Origin: Rhodocyclaceae bacterium
GTDB taxonomy: Bacteria > Pseudomonadota > Gammaproteobacteria > Burkholderiales > Rhodocyclaceae
Direction of reading: 5' to 3'
Assembly: GCA_016702335.1 (NCBI GenBank)
Contig: JADJEF010000020.1
Span: forward strand, 1,864,513 to 1,928,512
DNA: 64,000 nt
Shown here: positions 41,801-51,400 of the stretch, in pieces
Position numbering within the stretch: the first letter of the stretch is position 1
Layout of the letters: each line of letters begins with the position of its first letter
Position numbers and translations under genes: made by a program
Notes under the pieces: model-generated
The model's database searches: none
What the model was told of the DNA's origin: nothing
Seen by the model: the letters and a program-made list of their open reading frames with translations, nothing else

Positions 41801-42676
41801 TTATTTTTGACTGCCAGCATTGAAATGCATTTGGTTGTACTCGAGCCATGTTTGCAAGTGCTCCCAGCCTTCCGGTAAGCTTGAGAAGTTTTTGTATGGG
41901 ATCAACTGCTCATAGTTGCGTGAGTAAATATCTCGTCCTTCGCGGATTGCATTTCGTATGTGACTAGCGCGCTTAAATTCATCCTGGTTGAATTCGCCGT
42001 GAGCGAACTGTTCGATCTTGCGTGCGATCTCCTCGATTGTGTTGAAGTAGGACATGTGCCAGCCGGCATTTTTCATTACCCTGCCGTTCTGGTTGTGCTG
42101 GCGTACATGTGTGATTGAGGTTTTCTCGATCTGTTTGTCATTCTTCAGGAAGGCGTGGTACCAGAGTGCGCTGCGCGTATGCTTGAAGTTGTAATAGAAA
42201 AACGTCATCTCAAGATATAGCGGGTTGTCAGCAAGGAGATAGAGCTGCTCTCTGTCAGTCAGAAGTTCGCGTCGCGGGATTTCGTCAACGTCGCATACCG
42301 AGAGAATGAAACGTCGGTTCTGATTGATCATAATGATTTGATTCAGAGCATATTCACGCTGCAGCCCTTCGCGCTCCCAATTTTTGTTGCCATCTTTAGA
42401 GTAATGCGGAGTGTCTGAAATGATTTGTGAAAGCGATGGAATTTTGACAATTTTTATTTTGTCCTGATATTTGCTCAGGGCTTCCATCTGTTCGTCGATA
42501 TAGTATTTGCCCTTATTGAGACCGGAATGAGCCTCGATCGATTCGGTGATGACGAACTGGTCCACATACGGGTAGAGGTAGTGGATACGATAGTGCATGA
42601 TCGGCTCCCCGTTATACATGAAGGTGTCCACAAGCAACGGAACTTCTCTGTCCGGGGGCGTCGGTGTGGTGAGCAT
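41801..42676 (-). CDS. glycosyltransferase family 17-like protein
   Basis: A 291-residue protein. The sequence (LVDTFMYNGEPIMHYRIHYLYPYVDQFVITESIEAHSGLNKGKYY, NQNRRFILSVCDVDEIPRRE, MTFFYYNFKHTRSALWYHAFL, NAGWHMSYFNTIEEIARKIEQFAHGEFN) fits GT17, whose eukaryotic member adds bisecting GlcNAc. CDVDEIP is the DXD-like metal site and GWHMSY a conserved substrate loop. The gene is notably AT-rich compared with the flagellar region. It ends the sub-block containing the methyltransferase and the family 2 transferase. Confidence 0.82.
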   Translation of the reverse strand: MLTTPTPPDREVPLLVDTFMYNGEPIMHYRIHYLYPYVDQFVITESIEAHSGLNKGKYYIDEQMEALSKYQDKIKIVKIPSLSQIISDTPHYSKDGNKNWEREGLQREYALNQIIMINQNRRFILSVCDVDEIPRRELLTDREQLYLLADNPLYLEMTFFYYNFKHTRSALWYHAFLKNDKQIEKTSITHVRQHNQNGRVMKNAGWHMSYFNTIEEIARKIEQFAHGEFNQDEFKRASHIRNAIREGRDIYSRNYEQLIPYKNFSSLPEGWEHLQTWLEYNQMHFNAGSQK

Positions 42677-42678
42677 AA

Positions 42679-43608
42679 TCAGGTTTTCCGTACCAGAAAT
42701 GTATACGACTCGACGTTATATCCACCCGCCAGATCTCGATAGACATCGAGCAAGTGGCAGCCGGTCGCACGAATGATTGCCAGCACCTTGTTCATGGGTA
42801 GCGCGTGGAGTTCGAAGTCGGTGACACGATGCTGAGCCAAGTGCGATCGAATGTTGTAGCGATAATTTCCACCGCCGGTAATCGTTTGGAAAAAACCGAT
42901 GCCACCGGGTGCAAGCTGTCGTAACAGGTGGTTAAGAATAAAGGCCTGTATCGGTGGCGGGTTGTGCTGAAGCACCATGCGCGAGAAAAGTACTTCGAAC
43001 GCACCTAGTTTGGTGAATTCGTCTGGTGACTCAATCTGGCGCGTCATTGCGTTGCCAACGTTCAGTGCTAAAAAAGTCCGCTTGGCTTCCGCAAGGTTTC
43101 CCGCAGATATGTCGAGCCCGGTAACTTTCTTGAACAGCTTTGCCAGATGTACGGTAACTCGTCCGACACCACAGCCTAACTCCAGGCAATGTGTGTCGGG
43201 ACCAAATCCGACCGAATTGCGCTGACAAAGCTTGATGAACTCGTTTACTTCAGTGACCCCCGTGTTGTAGAACTCGGCGAGTTTCCCCGGGGCGGCAATA
43301 TTGGCAGGCGACCACTCATCAATGCTAAGCACGGAGAAGTGCGGTTTGGTGGCACCCAGATGGCGCCATTGTTCGGCGATCACACTAAAGAGGGTGTTCA
43401 GTGTGGCCTCATCCACGTCTACCTCAACCTGCCGACCATCGAAGTCGGCACCTGACTGCAGATGGCTATTGACGAGATCGCTGGTCTGCTTTTTGATCTG
43501 CGCAGTGAGAACGGGTGACAGGGCAAGCAGTTGCGCGCAGAACTCGGGGTTCTGAGCTAGCGCCAGGACTTGATCGCTGGACAATGTGGGCAATGGGGAG
43601 TCGTTCAT
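42679..43608 (-). CDS. class I SAM-dependent methyltransferase
   Basis: A 309-residue protein. The first 90 or so residues are helical without clear homology. Motif I (CLELGCGVGRVTVHLAKLFKKVTGLDIS) lies near residue 145, followed by a typical Methyltransf_11/25 core (VLFSRMVLQHNPPPIQAFILNHLLRQLAPGGIGFFQ). A glycan O- or N-methyltransferase is the likely role by context. It is 2 bp from the GT17 gene and 16 bp from the family 2 transferase. Confidence 0.82.
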   Translation of the reverse strand: MNDSPLPTLSSDQVLALAQNPEFCAQLLALSPVLTAQIKKQTSDLVNSHLQSGADFDGRQVEVDVDEATLNTLFSVIAEQWRHLGATKPHFSVLSIDEWSPANIAAPGKLAEFYNTGVTEVNEFIKLCQRNSVGFGPDTHCLELGCGVGRVTVHLAKLFKKVTGLDISAGNLAEAKRTFLALNVGNAMTRQIESPDEFTKLGAFEVLFSRMVLQHNPPPIQAFILNHLLRQLAPGGIGFFQTITGGGNYRYNIRSHLAQHRVTDFELHALPMNKVLAIIRATGCHLLDVYRDLAGGYNVESYTFLVRKT

Positions 43609-43624
43609 GAACTTGTGAGATTGC

Positions 43625-44302
43625 CTAACTTACTTCCGTCCAGTCAAAGCGGATCAGGCTTTGAGGTTTGGGAAAGCCGGTGGCCGCCTTATATTGAATC
43701 AGAGCCTGGTTACGGCTGATGTCCCGGTTGAGATCTTTCGTTCGGTGGCCCAGCTGGTAGAAGGTGATCTCGCGAACAAGTATGTCTGGGCCGACGTGTC
43801 GGCGCCACATGTTTCTGAACAGCACATCTTCAAATCCGTAGTGCTTGATGAAGTCTTCGTCATAGCCGCCAGCCTTAAAGAAGCCAGTACGTTTGATGAG
43901 GTAGGTGTTGATGTGTGGCTCGACAAAGACACCGTGGTGAACTCTGTTGAACACATGTAAGGCATTCGGATTAAGCGCATCGAGATTGTTCACCATGAGG
44001 CGAATATTCTTCTCGGGTGTGATGGCATCGACGTCGAAATAAAGCACCCAGGGAGATGCGGCATGCACCGCTCCCAAATTCCGACAGCCGGGCATATTCC
44101 AGTCAATGTCATCATTAACGCGAAAATGACGCAGGTTCAGGTTGCCTTTGTCTATGAGCAACGGGGGAGTGGAGTAGTCGTCGATAACAATAAATTCAAG
44201 CTGATCAAGTAGATCAGGCGAATACTTCCTCCACTCCTCTATTTGTTGATTTACGCCTTCCTGGGCGTTATAGACGTGGGTAATCAACGTGAGTTTGCTC
44301 AT
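43625..44302 (-). CDS. glycosyltransferase family 2
   Basis: A 225-residue GT-A transferase. It starts LTLITHVYNAQEGVNQQIEEWRKYSPDLLDQLEFIVIDDYSTPPL; the DXD-like metal motif is VLYFDVDAITPEKN, and GGYDEDFIKHYGFEDVLFRNM is the acceptor/ED motif. It overlaps the DUF5672 paralog by 4 bp. The donor sugar is unknown. Confidence 0.88.
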   Translation of the reverse strand: MSKLTLITHVYNAQEGVNQQIEEWRKYSPDLLDQLEFIVIDDYSTPPLLIDKGNLNLRHFRVNDDIDWNMPGCRNLGAVHAASPWVLYFDVDAITPEKNIRLMVNNLDALNPNALHVFNRVHHGVFVEPHINTYLIKRTGFFKAGGYDEDFIKHYGFEDVLFRNMWRRHVGPDILVREITFYQLGHRTKDLNRDISRNQALIQYKAATGFPKPQSLIRFDWTEVS

Positions 44303-45045
44303 GCGGATGGTCTTTCCTCAAATATCTCGAGAAAGCTCTTGTGCCCCATCGCGCGGCAGTTTTGCACGAAGGCATCTCGCACCGGGCCTTGGCGAATCTT
44401 TCGCTTTAGTGGATTTGCGAGTTTGATCAAATCCGCTTCGTTCATGTTTAGGGGCATATTGTGCGGGGAATGGAAGCCAAAGGTTCTGCCAGGGAACGGC
44501 CCGGTCTCGTACGAGAACCGCGCAGCAATTTCCCGGGGAGCGAAACGCATTCCCTGAGCTTCGAGATGTTGGCGATGAATACGGCAGATCACTACGTCCT
44601 CCGCGCCGCCCGATTGAACTTCAGGGAAACGTCGCATTGTTGGTGACCGGCACTCCATCAGCAATCGTTTGCTTCGGATGCAAAAGCCCCCGTTCCCAAC
44701 ATTCATTGCATCTTTGTAAAAGTCCCAAGGCGCTCCGATGTAGTCGAAATCAAGGAAGGCATCTTCCCAAAGTTGCGGATTCGATGCGAAGCCGTCCCAA
44801 TGAACAATGAAAACGAACTCGGTACAAATAAATGGCCAAAGGCACTTGAAAACAAACTCACTGTACGAGTCAATGGAATCGAATCGTTCGATTTTTACAA
44901 AGCGCTCGCCGAGCCCAAGAGGCTGCGTGCCAAAAAACAAGACTTCCGCCGCATTGACTCCGGATAGCGTTCGATGAACCGCATAGCGCGTCAGGGGGTG
45001 TGATACCGGGTCAGTATCGATCGCCAGCAACGTTAACGCCTTCAA
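44299..45045 (-). CDS. DUF5672-type protein (copy 2)
   Basis: A 248-residue protein, the same length as its paralog at 22347-23093 and matching it closely through LAIDTDPVSHPLTRYAVHR, QPLGLGERFV, ERFDSIDSYSEFVFKCLWPFI and VHWDGF. The two copies bracket the glycan cluster and in each case abut a glycosyltransferase by a 4-bp overlap. The second copy uses more A/T in third positions, so the duplication is not recent. The function is unknown; a sugar-transfer or processing role is inferred. Confidence 0.7.
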   Translation of the reverse strand: MKALTLLAIDTDPVSHPLTRYAVHRTLSGVNAAEVLFFGTQPLGLGERFVKIERFDSIDSYSEFVFKCLWPFICTEFVFIVHWDGFASNPQLWEDAFLDFDYIGAPWDFYKDAMNVGNGGFCIRSKRLLMECRSPTMRRFPEVQSGGAEDVVICRIHRQHLEAQGMRFAPREIAARFSYETGPFPGRTFGFHSPHNMPLNMNEADLIKLANPLKRKIRQGPVRDAFVQNCRAMGHKSFLEIFEERPSA

Positions 45046-48000
45046 AGCAACCCCCTTCGTGTTAGCAAGTGCGCCAAGGTTGCTGAGATGCCACTCCAGG
45101 GGAACTGTGTAGCGACGAGGTCAGAAAAATAGAGTCGCTGCTGCCGGTCAAAGGGACTGTCTTGAATGCACGCGCGCAATATGTCAATCAGCGCGCCTTC
45201 CTCGGGTTCCAGATAGGTGGCCAGCCCATGCCCAGCGAGAGTCACATTGGAATGGAGTTTAGATGGTATGCGAATCGAGTTTTCGGCATGGCAAAAGTCA
45301 TCTGTGGCACCACCACCGGTAACGATGGCAGGAGTGCCACAGGCAAGAGCTTCAATCACGGGAAGGTTGAAACCTTCTGCTCGGTAAGGAGATGTGTAGT
45401 AATCAGCAAGATTGAATAATTCACGCAGTTGATCCAGACTCAGGTCACTTCCGATAACCCTAATATCTTTCAGAATATCGCCGGCACTTGGTAGTTTGGT
45501 TTCATGCAGGGCATCGATCACCATGCGTTGGCTGCTAACGCCGTAGATTGACGTTTGATCCTTGAGAATCAGCTTCGCGTTGGGTGCTGAGTGGCGAACG
45601 TGGGCAAAGGCCCGGACCAACACATCAAGGCCTTTGTTCCAAAAGCCTGCGCCGACATTCAGAAAGATCACATCGCCTTCATTGAAGCCAAGGGAGCTGC
45701 GAATTGCTTGCCGTTGATTGACTGGCAGGGGAAAGAAGATGTCAGACGATATTCCATGGGGTACAACAAAAATTCCCTCTTGGGCTATTCCAATATCTGT
45801 AAGTCGCGCCTTTGCCCATCGTGATGGTGTCACGACCAGGCCTCCCGAATCTTGATATGGGCGGATCAGCGGTCTGAGGCGGTTGACGTCATCCGGATTG
45901 AGACCCATCTCCGTCACCATGAAGGTAGCAACACGGTGCGCTGAATCTGGTTGCAAGTTAAACGGCGAATGAATGCGAAACACGCCGTCATGCGCCTCGC
46001 CATGCCACGGCGTTAGTGCGCGAAGCTTCTGGTCGTAATGAGATGGAAGCCCCGACTTCTGTCCAGGTTCGCTCCAGCGCGGCAGCAGGAACGGCGCGTC
46101 ACGATGAAAAATCTTGATATCCGGCTGATTTGCCCAAGCAAAAAGCTGGTATTGATTGACGAGAGCATACGAGTGGGCGATCCCGCGCCAGCCTTCAACC
46201 AGTAGACGAAAAGGCGCATTGGCGACGAACGCGTTTCCTTGAGGGGAAATCGCCACGCCTGCTTGAACGTTGGGCATGGGCGCGTTGTCTTCACGACTGA
46301 TCGGCAGGGCTTTCCCGATCGCCTCGAAAAATACATCTTCAATCTGACGAGTCAGTTTTGGGCTGTCGAAGACTGGTGATATTGCCCGGCGGGCAAGAAT
46401 TAGCTGGCGCAGTTTTGCGACTCTGTCCCGGTCGTGTGCAAGGGCAACAGCGGTATCTTCATAGTCCGCTAGTGTCTCAGTGACGAGTTCGGGTAGTTGA
46501 AAAGACAGCAGCAGACTGCCCGCCATACGTGATGCAAAGCTGCGGCCAGAAAGAGTGACGACTGGCAGCCCCATCCAGAGGGCATCCGCAACCGTGGTCC
46601 CTCCGTTAAACGGGAAGAGGTCAAGGAACAGGTCGGCAGCCGCGTACCGACCCAGGTAGTCGGCGACTGACACTCGAGGCGCAAAGATCAGACGGTCTCG
46701 ACGAACGTTGTGCTGGTCGGCGCAAAGCCCCAGATTTTCCTTAGCTTTTTCGTTGTCTGCGAGGAGCCACAGAACGCTGCCCGGCGTGCGCTGCAGGATT
46801 CGCATCCAGGCGGCAAAAATTTCCGGGGTAAATTTGATATTGTTATTAAAGGCACAATAAACGAACGCATCGTCCGGCAGACCGTACTCGGTCCGTGATT
46901 TTGGCGAGCTGCACTCGCGTTTGCGATCATTGATTTGGTAGCACTCGGGTAGATAAAGCGGCTTTTCGGGGAAGTAACGTGCGGACCCCTCGGGAACAAT
47001 GTAGCGATCGCACAGCACATAGTCGATCTCAGGCAGCCCCGTAGGGCCGGGGAACCCAAGGTAGGTAACCTGCACCGGTGCTGGCCGCATAGCGATAATC
47101 GCAGGTCGGCAGCCCGCCGTAAGTCCCTGAAGGTCCACCAATACATCAATCTCTGCCTCGCGAATGGCTCTGGCCGCCTGCTCATCGCTCATGTCCTTGA
47201 TGCGCACGAAGTGATCCATGGCGCGGATGATTCGTGCGCGCATCTCGGTATTGTCTTCCGGGCTCCAGCAAAACCCCCACACCTCCACACGGCTGCGGTC
47301 ATGAAGCTCATACAGTTCCGCCGTGAGGATTGAAACCGCGTGCATACCAAAGTTGGATGACAGATAACCCACCCGAAGTCGGCGATGGTGATACGGCGCT
47401 AAGGGTGGCAACCTCCTAATATTGGACGGAACCTTGCTCGGCCCCTGCACCTGAGCTGTGCGTAGCTGTATGGCCGGGTCATCGGTAATGCTCAGCATGG
47501 CCACCGCCGAGGTGGCATTGCGCTGATCTTCCTCGCTGATCCCTGGTAGCGGGTCGTAAATCGGCCAGGCACACTGCTTTTGCCGCAAATAAATGCGGTG
47601 ATAGAGCACCGCGTCCTGCTTCGGGTTGACCCGCAGGCTGCGTACCAGCATTTCCTCGGCTTCGGTGTAGCGCTGGGCGATCTCAAGCCGCCGGCCAAGG
47701 TTATTCAGTACGGCGCAAAGCAGATCGGCCGGAGGGGCCGTGGCGAGGTCCAGTTGTTGTAACGCGGTTCGCCAATGCGCCAGTGCCTCATCTGCCCGGT
47801 TTAAGGTTTCTAGCGTTGTTCCGATGTTGATCCGGGCATGAATGCACAACGGGTTGATTTTTATCGCATTTTCATAGGCAGCGACAGCGCCTGGCGCGTC
47901 GCCACTGTTGCGCAGCATGACGCCCAGATTGAACCAAATCACCCACGCTGACGGCGAGTTGTTCTCGCTAAGCCAGCGGCGGTATAGTTCAATGGCCCCT

Positions 48001-48140
48001 TGCCGGTTGCCTGCCGCTTCCGTTTTCTCGGCGGCAGAACTTATCTCGCCGATACCTGTTATGGCCGCCTGAACAGTGGGCGGCCCTATGGCGGCAACAG
48101 GGGGTTTCGCTTTCGGAGTTGTGCGTTTGCTTTTCTTCAC
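45042..48140 (-). CDS. giant TPR-GT41-GT4 fusion glycosyltransferase
   Basis: A 1032-residue protein. The basic N-terminus is followed by TPRs at about 30-215 (NSGDAPGAVAAYENAIKINPLCIHARINIGTTLETL). A GT41/SPINDLY domain spans about 250-600 (LRVGYLSSNFGMHAVSILTAELYELHD, VQVTYLGFPGPTGLPEIDYVLCDRYIVP, DLFLDLFPFNGGTTVADALWMGLPVVTLSGRSFASRMAGSLL). A second transferase of the GT4 type occupies about 650-1030 and carries FLNVGAGFWNKGLDVLVRAF and YRAEGFNLPVIEALACGTPAIVTGGG. One enzyme could thus start an O-glycan on Ser/Thr and extend it. It is divergent from the giant octapeptide-repeat gene, 309 bp away, and heads the glycan operon. Confidence 0.88.
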   Translation of the reverse strand: MKKSKRTTPKAKPPVAAIGPPTVQAAITGIGEISSAAEKTEAAGNRQGAIELYRRWLSENNSPSAWVIWFNLGVMLRNSGDAPGAVAAYENAIKINPLCIHARINIGTTLETLNRADEALAHWRTALQQLDLATAPPADLLCAVLNNLGRRLEIAQRYTEAEEMLVRSLRVNPKQDAVLYHRIYLRQKQCAWPIYDPLPGISEEDQRNATSAVAMLSITDDPAIQLRTAQVQGPSKVPSNIRRLPPLAPYHHRRLRVGYLSSNFGMHAVSILTAELYELHDRSRVEVWGFCWSPEDNTEMRARIIRAMDHFVRIKDMSDEQAARAIREAEIDVLVDLQGLTAGCRPAIIAMRPAPVQVTYLGFPGPTGLPEIDYVLCDRYIVPEGSARYFPEKPLYLPECYQINDRKRECSSPKSRTEYGLPDDAFVYCAFNNNIKFTPEIFAAWMRILQRTPGSVLWLLADNEKAKENLGLCADQHNVRRDRLIFAPRVSVADYLGRYAAADLFLDLFPFNGGTTVADALWMGLPVVTLSGRSFASRMAGSLLLSFQLPELVTETLADYEDTAVALAHDRDRVAKLRQLILARRAISPVFDSPKLTRQIEDVFFEAIGKALPISREDNAPMPNVQAGVAISPQGNAFVANAPFRLLVEGWRGIAHSYALVNQYQLFAWANQPDIKIFHRDAPFLLPRWSEPGQKSGLPSHYDQKLRALTPWHGEAHDGVFRIHSPFNLQPDSAHRVATFMVTEMGLNPDDVNRLRPLIRPYQDSGGLVVTPSRWAKARLTDIGIAQEGIFVVPHGISSDIFFPLPVNQRQAIRSSLGFNEGDVIFLNVGAGFWNKGLDVLVRAFAHVRHSAPNAKLILKDQTSIYGVSSQRMVIDALHETKLPSAGDILKDIRVIGSDLSLDQLRELFNLADYYTSPYRAEGFNLPVIEALACGTPAIVTGGGATDDFCHAENSIRIPSKLHSNVTLAGHGLATYLEPEEGALIDILRACIQDSPFDRQQRLYFSDLVATQFPWSGISATLAHLLTRRGLL

Positions 48141-48449
48141 AGATTGACCAATTTGACGCGGTGCAGCACCCGATATTTTTCGGAGTTGAGACTAAAGTTT
48201 CCTTCATAACTCCCGTAACTCTCAACGAGGTGGAGTAAAAGTGTGCCCAAGAACAGAGACGCGTTTCTCCTTCACTTGTCTAGTAACATGATTTTTAACG
48301 TAAAAGTTTTTCAGGAATTTTGATCGGTTAGTTAGAGGCTGACGTGCCGCTTCTTGGGTGCGATTTTTGCTTATTTGATTTTTGACCTGCAAGCATGGGC
48401 TTGCGGAGAATTTTTTAACGGTGCGCGTCAGGCGCAACTGGGGTAGATC
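48141..48449. other. divergent intergenic region before the giant repeat gene
   Basis: 309 bp, distinctly AT-rich, with no gene. It must hold the start signals of both the minus-strand glycan operon and the plus-strand giant gene. A second AT-rich run TAAAAGTTTT occurs near 48300. An in-frame TAG at 48444-48446 fixes the giant gene's ATG at 48450. Confidence 0.5.
48193..48219 (+). promoter_or_regulatory. candidate sigma28 (FliA) promoter of the giant repeat gene
   Basis: TAAAGTTT at 48193-48200 is a perfect FliA -35 box. After exactly 11 bases comes CCCGTAAC (48212-48219), an imperfect match to GCCGATAA. The candidate upstream of fliL has GCCGTAAA, so a CCGTAA-type -10 may be the local form. 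The leader would be about 220 bases, which is long. Confidence 0.4.
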
Positions 48450-51400
48450 ATGGCGATTTCGGCGACAACTGTTCTTTCTGGGTACACGACCGATCAAATT
48501 GAGGCGCTGACGACAGCTGATGCCTTGATATTGACTTCAACCCAGTTGCAGTCTCTCGGGACCAATATCTACGCCCTTGAGCCGGCGGACCTTGCGCTGG
48601 TTAAAACAACCGCGATTTCCGGCCTGACGTCGGCGCAGATGGGAGTTTTGGTTGATGCCCAATTGGCGGCCTTGAACACGGCGCAGGTGTCAAAACTAAC
48701 CTCCAGTCAAGTAGTGGGTTTGACCTCTGACAAGATCGACGCCCTCGATGCTGTCGATGTCGGCGTACTCGCCAACGCAGTGATCAGCGCACTACGCACC
48801 GACCAGATTCGCGGCATGACCACGGCTCAGATCGATGGATTGACGGCCACACAGGTGGCCGTGCTCACCAGTGCACAGATGTCGGGTTTGACCTCTGATC
48901 AGTTGGGGGCGATCACAGCGACAGATTTAGCCTCGCTCACCACTCGCTCACTTGCCCAACTAACCGATGCGCAATTGGATGGTCTTAAGACCGCCCAAGT
49001 AGCTGCACTCACCTTCCAGCAGGTAGCGGCACTGACCTCGGCTCAGGTGGCCAGCCTGTCTGATGCTCAGGTGGTCGCACTTGGCACTGATATCGGTGCC
49101 TTGAGCGCTGCGGGAATCTCCAGCCTTACCGTCAGCGCAGTCGATGCGCTGACTACAGGGCAGGTGCTGGCAATTACGGCAACCTCGGTTCCTGGACTCG
49201 GTACGGCCCAGGTTGCTGTACTCGATACGGCGCAGGCGGCCGCATTGAACTTTGGCCAAATCGCCGCCATGACCACTACACAGCTGTCTGCGCTCAGCTC
49301 GGCGCAGTTCGGCACTTTCTTGGTCAGTGAGATTCCGGCAATCAATAGTTCGAATATTGCGGGTCTGAGCACATCGGTAATTTCGGCGCTTACGTCGTCG
49401 CAGTTAGCCGCTATTACGCCCACGAATATCAAGGGTCTCAGCACCACCCAAATTGACGCGCTAAGCACAGCGCAAGTTAAAGATTTAAGCGGGTCACAGG
49501 TCGGTGCCCTAACGTCAACTCAATGGTCTGCATTTGACACGGCTCAGGTTCGGGCACTCGATACGGCCGATATCGGTCAGATAACATCCACGGCAATCGC
49601 GGGGCTGTCAACCGAAAACTTGCAGGCCTTGACGACAGCGCAGATTGCCGCGTTTTCTGCCGCTGCAATTCAAGGTTTGACGACATCAGCGATTGATGCG
49701 CTTAATACGGCCCAGGTGGCCGGATTGAACTCCACGCAGTTTGGTGCGCTTACTTCAGCTCAGTTGCAAGTGCTCTCTGCCGATCTGGCAGTCGTCGGCA
49801 CTGACGACATCGCCCAAATCAAGAGCTCGGCGATCGCTGGCCTGCAGTTGGGCAATATCGCTACCATGACTACCGCACAGGTTGCCGCGATCTCGGCCGC
49901 AGCAATCAAGGGCTTGACCACAGCCCAGATTGACGCGATGACTACTGCGCAGCTGGATGCCTTGTCGGTGAGCCAGCTTGGTGCGTTTACCTCAGGTCAG
50001 ATGGCCGGCTTTGCTGGCAGCGACTTGGCGGCAATCAATACCTCTGATTTCGCCAGCTTTGCGGCAACGGCCATTGGCGGGCTGTCAGCTGGCCAGTTGG
50101 ATTCGGTCACCACGGCACAGCTCAAGGCCATGACGGCCAGCCAGCTTGCCGCGTTGAACTCCGCACAATTGGCCAGTCTGGAAGCGGCCCAAGTGGCTGC
50201 CATAGAAACCGTAGACATCGCTAGCATCACGAGCGCCGCAATCAGTGGCTTGGCCGTGGCGTCGATGACGACTGCACAGGTTGCCGCGCTAAGCGCCACT
50301 GCGGTCGGTGGATTGACCACCGCGCAGGTGCATGGCCTGTCCGACGACCAGGTGACGGCATTGACTGCAGCCCAGATTGGGGCGTTGAAATCGAGCCAAC
50401 TCGCGGTGTTGACCGGTACGGACATTGATCTGCTCACCACGACAGAAGTGCGGGCTATCACCTCCGCCGGAATAACGGGTTTGACTAGTGATGCCATCGG
50501 CAGCCTTGATGCAAACCAGATGGCCGCTATTGCTGCCGGGTCGATTGCCGGCATCAGCTCCGCTCAAATCGCCATGTTGGCAACGCATCAGCTGAATGAT
50601 CTCACGGCCGCTCAGATTGCGGGCATGACCTCCACTCAGGTCATGGGGCTCGGGGCTGACGATATCGCCACGCTGACGGCACTATCTCCGATAAACGCCA
50701 ATGAGGCGGCCGTTGCGCAGGCCCTTAAGCCCTGGATCGAAGCATCAACAGATCGTATCTCGACTTACCTCGGATTAGCGGCAAATACCAGTCAGCAGGC
50801 TGCCCTTGAAGTCAACTTGTTCAATGGTTCGGTAGGCGGTGTGGCCGCCTCTGTGTCGAGCAATGGAGTGTCGCAGACACTAAATATCGACATGGCGGAT
50901 TTCTCGCCGGCGAATCTGCCGAATGGTGGTACCGCGCCTTTCTACAACGACCGCATCATCGCGCATGAGATGGTTCATGCGGTAATGAACAGTGCACTTT
51001 CCACGTATCAGATGGATAACTGGAGTGCTGCCCTTACTACAGCGCAGTTAGCTTCGTGGGAAGACAAAATGCCCACCTGGTTCCTGGAGGGCGTTGCGGA
51101 ACTGATACACGGTGCGGACGAACGCGTTCTCGCTGATCTTGGCGGTGCTGCGCTGACTACTGCGCAACTTGCCACCAATGCAGCCTCGATGGTGGGTGTG
51201 CTTGATGATGCTTGGGCCGGCACCAGCAAGCAGTACTCGGCCTCCTACATGGCGGTTCGCAAGCTGCATGCCGAGCTGATTGCCTCTGGAGCCACAGAAG
51301 GTATCAAGGACCTGTTGGAGTACATGCAGGCGAATCCGAGCGCATCGCTGGATGACAGCATTGATGCGCTTGATGGAGGTGGTACTGGTCTTGAGAGCTT

